DNA of 64,000 nucleotides, taken from contig NC_053133.1 in the NCBI RefSeq assembly GCF_010015445.1, positions 27,366,468 through 27,430,467 of the forward strand, in the 5' to 3' direction. Below, piece by piece: positions 57,602-64,000 of the stretch. The position numbers and the translations under genes were made by a program. How positions within the stretch are numbered: the stretch's first letter is position 1; each line of letters opens with the position of its first letter. Under the pieces are notes generated by a model. The model had not been told where the DNA came from, searched no databases, and saw only the letters and a program-made list of their open reading frames with translations. The DNA is from Perca fluviatilis. Lineage: Eukaryota; Chordata; Actinopteri; Perciformes; Percidae.

Positions 57602-58978
57602 TTGCATTCTGAAAGCCAACCAATAGTTGTCAGTGATGCTCCGATGGAAATAGAGGCACCTGTTACAGCTGTGAACTACTCAGTCACAAACACCCTGCCA
57701 GCCCATTCTCTCCTCCAGATCTTCTCCTCAGATCCTGGTTGGAGTAGAAGAGACTCCAGCTGCCTGCCTCGTTCTCCCAGCATGCCTTCACTGAGTCAAA
57801 TAACCTCTGAAAAGAACAAGACCTTAACACGAGTTGAAAGCTTACCTGAGATTCTGTTAAAAACCAGCTTTGAGGAGTTTACACCTGATATCACTGCTGA
57901 TGAAAGCGATGAAACCTACAGGTTCCAGTGCTCCTGCCCAGGCCTGTACCAGTGCAGTGTGACCGGCCTGGTGTTCCACATGGAGGGAGAAGGGGACGTG
58001 GTCTACAGGATTGTCCCTTGGAACAGGAGGCTACTGGCCCAGCATCACAAGAAGCCTGCAGGACCCCTGTTTGACATCAAATGTCTGCAGCAGTCGGTGT
58101 GTCAGCTTCATCTCCCACACTGTGAGATCCGCTCCACAGGTGGATGTGATTTCTTGTCAGTTGCTCATGTGAACGATGAGGGCATTGAGTTTATCAGCCC
58201 TCATAGGATAACAGAAACTCATGTTATTATAAACATCACAGGGTTTTCTGGTTTCGGTAATGTCAAGGATGAAGATTCACCACCTGACCCGGTCCGAGCG
58301 CTGGTTCTGCTGTTCTACAGGCCCCCAGCTGATCCTGATCTTAGATCCCTCCTCAATGTGTTGTTGCTACCGAGGAACGTTGTTCTCCAGGATGTGCAGC
58401 GCATCAGGAAGAAGTTAGTTGGAGATGAGAACTACATAGAGACATCCCCACACTGTAAACTGTACCCATATCAGGAATACTCTCTGTCCACTTGTCCTGA
58501 AGACGACTCAGTTCTAGTTCAACCAACAGAAGCAGAGTTTGACTGTGACAACTATGACAACTTCTTCCCATCATTCCAGGTGAGCTTAAAAAAGGTCTTT
58601 ACAGACATTAACCTGTTTTTGAGAGAAACCAACAGCTCCAATGGTGTCTGGGAAAGGGAGGTTAGTCTTTCCACCACTGTAGTAAGAAGGCCGAGCGCTG
58701 TGAGTCTCCGTCCTAATGACAGGCTGTTGGACATACGGAGCAGCTTCATCGAAAGGATATCAGGACCTGTTCTCAAAAGTCTGCTGGACAAACTGCTGGA
58801 GAAAAAGGTGATGGCTGATTCTGAGAGGGAGTCAGCGGACTCGATGAAAAACACAAGAGACAAAGCTCGTTTTGTTGTCGACACAGTGAGGAAGAAAGGT
58901 GAAGCTGCTAGTTCAGAGATGATTGAGTTCCTCTGTGAGGCCGACCCGTTTCTCTGTGAACATCTTGGGTTGATCTGA
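57602..58978 (+). CDS. FIIND (ZU5-UPA) and CARD part of copy 1, intact frame
   Basis: This is the uninterrupted frame of the gene above. It is open upstream of 57602 as well (TNSCSTVSIPTCSQSIAPN), and the first ATG in frame is near 57644. The ZU5 segment runs from about residue 93 (FTPDITADESDETYRFQCSC) to the cleavage Ser216, and UPA from there to about 365 (VRALVLLFYRPP, FPSFQVSLKKVF). CARD starts near DRLLDIRSSFIERISGPVLK. All three domains lie in one exon. The fragment freed by self-cleavage would be 243 residues. In NLRP1 and CARD8 this fragment assembles into a filament that recruits caspase-1. That this protein does the same is inferred from the family. Confidence 0.85.
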   Translation: MHSESQPIVVSDAPMEIEAPVTAVNYSVTNTLPAHSLLQIFSSDPGWSRRDSSCLPRSPSMPSLSQITSEKNKTLTRVESLPEILLKTSFEEFTPDITADESDETYRFQCSCPGLYQCSVTGLVFHMEGEGDVVYRIVPWNRRLLAQHHKKPAGPLFDIKCLQQSVCQLHLPHCEIRSTGGCDFLSVAHVNDEGIEFISPHRITETHVIINITGFSGFGNVKDEDSPPDPVRALVLLFYRPPADPDLRSLLNVLLLPRNVVLQDVQRIRKKLVGDENYIETSPHCKLYPYQEYSLSTCPEDDSVLVQPTEAEFDCDNYDNFFPSFQVSLKKVFTDINLFLRETNSSNGVWEREVSLSTTVVRRPSAVSLRPNDRLLDIRSSFIERISGPVLKSLLDKLLEKKVMADSERESADSMKNTRDKARFVVDTVRKKGEAASSEMIEFLCEADPFLCEHLGLI

Positions 58979-60194
58979 AGCTAAATGAACAGGTGATGCA
59001 TTCAGTTTAAGAGTATTTTCTGCAAGAGACCATGAACACAGTAGCCTAGTTTCTTCATAAAAGTGTATTTTCATCTGTTAAAATATAAGAGCTAAATAGT
59101 AGGCCTTGAATAGTCCTCTAATTTGGTTTCCGGTTGATGATGCTGTGTGAACTACTTTTTCTTCGGGGAATCACCCTGAGCTGTTTTTACAGACTGAACA
59201 TGAGAGGAAACTGTGAGGATGTTTAGAGCCACCTGCTGGCTGACAGGAGTTACTGTAAACTGTTGATGCCATTTTATTTTACAGGAAGTTGGAGATTAAG
59301 TAACTCTTGTTCACAAAAGTTCCATTTGGTGGCTCCTCCGGATATGTTGATTGTATCAAACAAGTTCCTCAGCTGATGGGAGTTTGTCCAATTGTCATGA
59401 AATGTAAATGTGTAAATGTGTAAATGTCCATTTCCTTAAGTCCTTTAAAGGGATAGTCCAGACACTTCTCAAGGTACAACCTGCAAAGAAACTGATGTTA
59501 TGAGAAGGTGCATGTATAGATTTAGAGCACTTGTTTTCCCAAAGGTCGTTACCTTCCATATTGTATTGTATGAGTAATCCTTTTTATTTTTCTTCTGTAA
59601 TTTGACTCTGGAGGATCAACACTGTAAGGCTGAACCAAACAGTCAACTATAACTGGTGAAGTATCACCATCTACTGGACATTTGATGTATAAGTTCCTAA
59701 AGAGCTCATTTATCAAGGAAAAAAACAATTTTGCACCGCTTTATAATTCATTTTATTTCTTACACCATGTAAATCAGAAGTACTTTTTTATGTGTAAATG
59801 TACTTATTGTCCCTCCAGCACTGATATTACAAACATCATTTTATGTCTGTCTTTGTTAACAGAAAACACTGGAGATGTAAGGAGATATTCTGGTGTAATA
59901 TTTTGGGTTATATTTTGTGTTTTATCATTTTTGCCTAAAACTGTGTATTAGATGAATGATTATGTTACATTTCAGTCTGGCGATTTAAAGCCTATTTAAT
60001 ATTAAACCTCTCTGTTAATATAAATTCATAATCATGTTTCTCATTGTGTTAAATAACATCTAACCATGTTGGAGCAAAGAACTGTTGGTACAAACATTCA
60101 TGGTGTTAGTCTTGTTGTCCTCTGTAGGGGACATGAGTCGACTATCTACACTTCAGTAAACATATAGAGCTGAAACTCACAGATCTGTGTAGAG
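58979..60194 (+). other. 3' flank of FIIND-CARD copy 1
   Basis: Non-coding. It includes the region duplicated at 40340-41060 (GAACATGAGAGGAAACTGTG, AGCCACCTGCTGGCTGACAG). A frame at 59682-59951 codes for nothing recognisable. Confidence 0.6.
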
Positions 60195-60615
60195 GACAAA
60201 CATCCAATCCAACTTCATCTGTAAAGCACATTTAAAACAACCAGGTTGACCAAAGTGCTGGACTTTGACATGATTTCGGGCAAATTATAAACACATGAGC
60301 AACAAAAACAAACATTTAAAACAAGTAACAAACTGGAAAATGAAAATGCAGAATACAACTCTCAAGCAGGTTTAAAGGCCAATGAATAAAAGAGAGTTTT
60401 AAGACGTGACTTAAAAATGTGAAGGCTGGCAAAGAGTTGTCAGCAGACCTTAATGACCTCAGAGGAGCGTACGGCTTCAGTAGTTCAGCGATATAAGCTG
60501 GGGCTTGACCATCAAGAGCTTCAAAAACAAACAACAGAATGTTAAAATGTATTCTAAAGAAAGCTGGTAGCCAATGAAGGGAGGCAAGAACAGGTGTAAT
60601 GTGATCTCATTTACA
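60195..60615 (-). mobile_element. L2-type LINE 3' fragment, minus strand
   Basis: The minus strand reads PVLASLHWLPAFFRIHFNIL in shifted frames, then FVFEALDGQAPAYIAELLKP and YAPLRSLRSADNSLPAF, the C-terminal part of an L2-type reverse transcriptase ORF. The tail with AGCACTTTGGTCAACCTGGT and ATTGGATTGGATG (complement of 60205-60270) is the usual 3' end of such elements. It belongs to a different subfamily from the copies at 48-52 kb. Confidence 0.8.
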
Positions 60616-60960
60616 TGTCAGGGTTCCCAGGGAACCACTGCTGTATTGGAAGTTAATTGCAGTAGGGGGCGCCTTAATGAACAGATCAATAACACACCAA
60701 CATGTTACATAAAGTTAAAAAAGGAATTCACCTTATTAAAGTAGAGTTTCAGACCTTATTATATAGAAACATTACAGCAACATGAGGCTGCAGGTTTGTT
60801 TTATATGTTTGTTCTTTAATGGAGGGATGACAGAAAGAAATGAACTTCTTGTTCAAATTCAGCCTGTTTAGTTTTTTTAAGTTTTGGTTTTGTGAACATT
60901 GAGAAGAAAACCGCAGGAGGAAGTAATCAGAGACTCATCAACCATCTCTGACATTTGATC

Positions 60961-61011
60961 TTTTGTCTTTTTAACGTTTGAAGATTGAACTCACTGTGCT
61001 GCTCACCGGTA
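60961..61011 (+). other. Candidate 5' non-coding exon of FIIND-CARD copy 2
   Basis: A good donor, GCTCACCGGTAAGTCTGAG, is at about 61011-61012 and pairs with the acceptor TGATTTTATTTCAG at 62341. The exon would be non-coding and its 5' end cannot be placed. RNA evidence is needed to confirm. Confidence 0.35.
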
Positions 61012-61127
61012 AGTCTGAGACTAAACTGATGTGAAAACATCTTCATTATCAGCTCCAACTTATAATAAAGTTGATGTGTTTGTGAATTTGTCAGAATTTA
61101 AGATTATAGGAAGTGTATAACTAAGTA

Positions 61128-61880
61128 CATTAACTCAAGTGTTAAGTATGATTGTGTGGTACTTGTACTTAACTTAAACATTTCCATTTTCTGCTACTTT
61201 ATTATTCTACTCTGCTACATCTCAGAATGAAATACTGCACTTTTTACTGAACTACTTTCATTTGATATCTTTAACTACTTTGCAGATTCTGATTAATAAT
61301 ACAAAATATAATCAACGAATACATTATGATGTAATATCACAGATTAAGGTTATACATTTTTGATCCACATGGCAAATTTAGAAGCTATCCAGCAGATAAA
61401 ATACATAACCCTTGTGTTGTCTTCCCTGTCGACCGTCCAACTTTTAGTTTTTCTGGTAAAAAAAGCTTTTCCTATGTTTTTGTCTCTTTTCCTGACATTT
61501 TTGAAGATTATCCTGATGTTTTTGTCACTTTATATGCTGTCAAATTGAATAAAACACCCAAATTCAATGAAAGTAGTGAACCGATCATTTATTTTACTTG
61601 TGAGGAGCGTTGTATGGAACCATCCGCGTTATTTTGTTTTAAAATTTAGTGGAAAGAAACCCACATTTCTGATATAGAAACTTTTTGAAAATGGGTCAAA
61701 TATGACCCGAGGGCAACAGGAGGTTTAACTAAATGTGAAAATATGTCTTGTAACCAAGTATTTCTACTTTGTGGTATTTTTTACTGCTGATCTGAGTCTT
61801 CTTCCACCACTGCTGTTAAACGAGTGTATCGGTGGCAATGAACGAGTGAATGATTCTGCATTATTTCCAAACTCTGCTGA
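61128..61880. repeat. Segment duplicated at 39763-40205
   Basis: The upstream region of copy 2 (ACTCAAGTGTTAAGTATGAT through GAACGAGTGAATGATTCTGC) is the counterpart of the chimeric duplicate near 40 kb. The two differ mainly by the MITE at 61405-61728. Confidence 0.8.
61405..61728. mobile_element. TTAA-type MITE, ~324 bp
   Basis: The left end ATAACCCTTGTGTTGTCTTC and the right end GAGGGCAACAGGAGGTTTAA are imperfect inverted repeats. The inside contains GGGTCAAATATGACCCGAG, a palindromic word. The paralogous sequence at 40013-40045 (GATAAAATATGTACTTTTAA then CTGAATG) lacks the insert and shows a TTAA at the junction. This suggests a TTAA-targeting family (piggyBac- or Kolobok-like). Confidence 0.75.
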
Positions 61881-62341
61881 GGAAAATATATGTTCATATT
61901 ATTTGATGATAAGTGACAAAGTCGTGTGTCCTGCAGTAGTTCTGATGGTTCCTTTCGTGTATTTTTCATTTCCCAGTTTCAGCATTTCAGTCTCAGGTTT
62001 ATTAGTCTTAGTAAAGGTGAATTAATCATGAACTGAAAAGAAAAGCTAAAGTAACAAATGTCACACATCCTGTATTAGGAAGAGAAAGTAATAGCTGCTT
62101 CCTGTTTTTTTCTAATCCAAGTTCATTTCTGATTTTATATTATAAAGTCACAATTAAACATCCAGTAGATTTAAAATACTTGTAGGACAATAGGTCTCTC
62201 TCTTCCTCTACCATCAATGTCCTGTATACTAGTAAAGTTTAGGTTATTATTTGTGGTTAAACATCTGTACAAAATTGTATTTTGTTGAATAAATGAACTG
62301 AAATATTTGTGAAAGATTTACATTTTTGTGATTTTATTTCA

Positions 62342-63348
62342 GGGAACAGAGCAGAAGAAACTAAAAGGAACCAAACAGAGGAGGATTAAAACTATTTACA
62401 ACTCTCAGAGAAAAAAAGATCAGTCATCAAAAACAAGGAAGTGACGTTGCGCTGAGGCTGAAGAAGGGAGTCAAAACAAGAAAGAGAACACGGGAGGGAG
62501 AGAGCTCTGAGATCTCCTGGCTTCTGTTGCTCATTGAGCTCCACTGACTCTGATCGTGACCTTCGTGAACGCAGCAAAATGGCGACCAGCTGTGAAACAT
62601 GAAAGAAGAGAAAGAGAAGAATCATGTTTCAGCAGAGCAGCCAGAAGTATCAGGAGAGCTCTGTCCAGGATTTGCAGAGGTAGAGATAATTCTCCCCTTG
62701 ATACCGGCATCTACGCTAGCCTTGGCCCTCATCCCAACGTCAACGCTATTTACCCTTCTCCTTATCGTGGCTCAGTCTATCAGCCTTTACACGGTGGTCT
62801 TAAAGACACTTACGAGATACTCTCATGTGATTATTACGGCGCATCGCTTAAACGTCGGTCTGACATAGACTTTAATCATCTCCCTGATGGTCAGTGTGTC
62901 AAGAAAGGGCACTTTCGCAAAGATCCAAAACCTAAGTGTTACTCTTCACTGAGCCGCAGTCATGAAACTGATTGTTACTCTTCATTGAGCCCCAGAAATG
63001 AAACTGGGCAGCCTCCCCATCGTCCCGACCAACAGTCCTCTTTGATTAATGAGCCCCGGAAGAGAAAATCCAAAGGCATGATTTTGAGAAGACAGAAGAT
63101 AAATAAGACAAGTCCCTCTAGTATTCCTTTTACCACTGATGATCCCCAAAGCATTGCTTCTACGACTGATTCCTCTTACTACGTGTTTAGTCGACCTCCA
63201 CCTGGTTCACTCACAGAAAAAGAAATAATAAAAAATGCAGCAGCTTCTACGTCAGGAGTCAGTCAGGATAATACCAGGGAAATGGAGCTGCATGCAACAG
63301 CTGGTCCTTCCACCCTTCAGTACTCATCCAGCAATGATGATGATGATA

Positions 63349-63387
<39 letters not shown>

Positions 63388-64000
63388 CAGAATCTGATAC
63401 ATGTTATCACAGAGAAAGGGATGAGTCGTCTCGTAGCCTTTCGTTTGGCTGCCAGGACCGGGACACTCGTAAATATAGACGCACTCGTTTTCATTCTCCT
63501 CCTTTATCAGATCCTAACTTACATCTTCCAAACAGAAAAGAAACAGATGATGGTGGACCCAGCTTCACTAACTCCTGTTCTACTGTCAGTATACCGACCT
63601 GCTCTCAGTCCATAGCCCCAAATGTTGCTGCCCCTCCATGTCCACAAGTCAGACCAGCAGTCCTCCAGGACTCAACTGTCTGCACTGAAAGAAGCAGAAC
63701 ACAAGATGCATTTCAGTTTTCGCCTTTGCATTCTGAAAGCCAACCAATAGTTGTCAGTGATGCTCCGATGGAAATAGAGGCACCTGTTACAGCTGTGAAC
63801 TACTCAGTCACAAACACCCTGCCAGCCCATTCTCTCCTCCAAATCTTCTCCTCAGATCCTGGTTGGAGTAGAAGAGACTCCAGCTGCCTGCCTCGTTCTC
63901 CCAGCATGCCTTCACTGAGTCAAATAACCTCTGAAAAGAACAAGACCTTAACACGAGCTGAAAGCTTACCTGACATTCTGTTAAAAACCAGCTTTGAGGA
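62342..64000 (+). CDS. FIIND-CARD gene copy 2, N-terminal part, cut by window end
   Basis: Following the acceptor at 62341, an ATG at 62599 opens MKEEKEKNHVSAEQPEVSGE, but the conserved frame is a different one, open from about 62537 (RRALSRICRGRDNSPLDTGI). The first in-frame ATG in the conserved frame is near 63079. So one frameshift, an unseen splice or a later start is needed. The conserved frame then runs unbroken to the window end: YEILSCDYYGASLKRRSDID, a duplicated CYSSLS motif, basic KRKSKGMILRRQKINKTSP, a poly-Asp tract, then SFTNSCSTVSIPTCSQSIAP and PLHSESQPIVVSDAPMEIEA as in copy 1. FIIND and CARD should follow outside the window. It is very similar to copy 1 but lacks its deletion near 57410. 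Confidence 0.75.
63334..63386 (+). repeat. (GAT)n microsatellite encoding poly-Asp in copy 2
   Basis: AATGATGATGATGATAATGA followed by more GAT triplets encodes NDDDDN and about 14-15 Asp. Copy 1 lacks it, having YLTNPSVHVLGQTKF at the equivalent place. An acidic tract in the disordered N-terminal part is therefore specific to copy 2. Confidence 0.9.

Larger units (their letters stand above)
55938..58978 (+). pseudogene. FIIND-CARD gene copy 1 (NLRP1/CARD8-like), frame-broken N-terminal half
   Basis: After an acceptor at 55937, an ATG at 56018 opens a charged low-complexity region (MERKKTKVSLPSSAEYDAGS, then MEEEEEFNEDRND). The 58-base A run at 56509-56566 shifts frame. The next open part (56567-57491) is rich in Ser, Pro and basic residues. 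A single-base deletion near 57410, relative to copy 2, shifts frame again. From there to 58978 the frame is intact: ZU5 part of FIIND, UPA part, then CARD. Numbering from 57602, His189 and Phe215-Ser216 (ITGFSGFGN) match the FIIND autoprocessing site, CARD is about 372-458, and the end is LCEHLGLI. NLRP1 and CARD8 self-cleave there and release UPA-CARD to activate caspase-1. No NACHT or LRR is present. If the breaks are assembly errors this is a functional gene. Confidence 0.8.

Noticed and set aside
63310..63615. Met-rich frame (MMMMIMMMM) as a protein
   Set aside because: It is an off-frame reading of the GAT repeat; the conserved frame of FIIND-CARD copy 2 gives poly-Asp instead.

Overview
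The window looks like teleost fish genomic DNA, probably from a percomorph. The evidence is intron-bearing vertebrate innate-immunity gene pieces (a C-type lectin and FIIND-CARD genes of the NLRP1/CARD8 type) embedded in a very high load of typical fish repeats: L2-like and Tx1/L1-like LINEs, hAT, pogo and PIF/Harbinger DNA transposons, MITEs, minisatellites and an 18-bp satellite. I see no prokaryotic features, tRNA, rRNA or CRISPR array. One 500-base run of N (17762-18261) marks an assembly gap.

Layout. 1-1150: AT-rich DNA, a TCTA microsatellite and two minisatellites. 2475-11510 (+): a C-type lectin gene or pseudogene with two lectin domains and a lysine-rich C-terminal region. It is broken by single-base frameshifts, a ~1 kb interruption of the first lectin domain, and a 4.1 kb hAT transposon with a perfect 8-bp target duplication in an intron. 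13320-17761 (+): a decayed hAT transposon (DUF4371/ZMYM-like transposase, copy A) carrying two further insertions. 18275-25975: a large 18-bp satellite array, split by a clean 1.6 kb DNA transposon. 26400-34260: tandem repeats, then a ~7 kb fold-back element whose left arm was later interrupted by a nearly full-length Tx1/L1 LINE. 34288-34755: a second block of the same satellite. 35000-39300: small inverted repeats, transposon ends and LINE tails.

39763-41400: a rearranged copy of the flanks and last CARD segment of the FIIND-CARD genes found at the right end. 43186-45123 (-): a 5'-truncated Tx1/L1 LINE. 45130-47660 (-): hAT copy B, better preserved than A, with an internally inverted block and a Harbinger transposase fragment. 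48183-49510 (-) and about 50150-52505 (+): two L2-like LINEs in opposite orientation. The second lies inside a pogo-like element (49793-54370), which also hosts a BED-finger hAT with a perfect 8-bp target duplication. 54605-55225: another hAT transposase fragment.

55938-64000 (+): the most interesting genic region. It holds two tandem FIIND-CARD genes with long low-complexity N-terminal regions and no NACHT or LRR. The first reaches its stop codon and keeps the His and Phe-Ser residues of FIIND self-cleavage with the same 27-residue spacing as human NLRP1 and CARD8, but its N-terminal half contains a 58-base poly(A) run and one further frameshift. The second runs off the window. With the CARD relic near 40.2 kb this is a small local family. 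The domain plan (disordered N-terminus, self-cleaving FIIND, CARD) is that of a CARD8-like inflammasome sensor, in which cleavage or degradation of the N-terminal part would free the UPA-CARD fragment. That functional reading is inference.

Single-base frame breaks recur in otherwise well-conserved genes and in the middle of the satellite, so part of the apparent pseudogenisation may be residual assembly indels.
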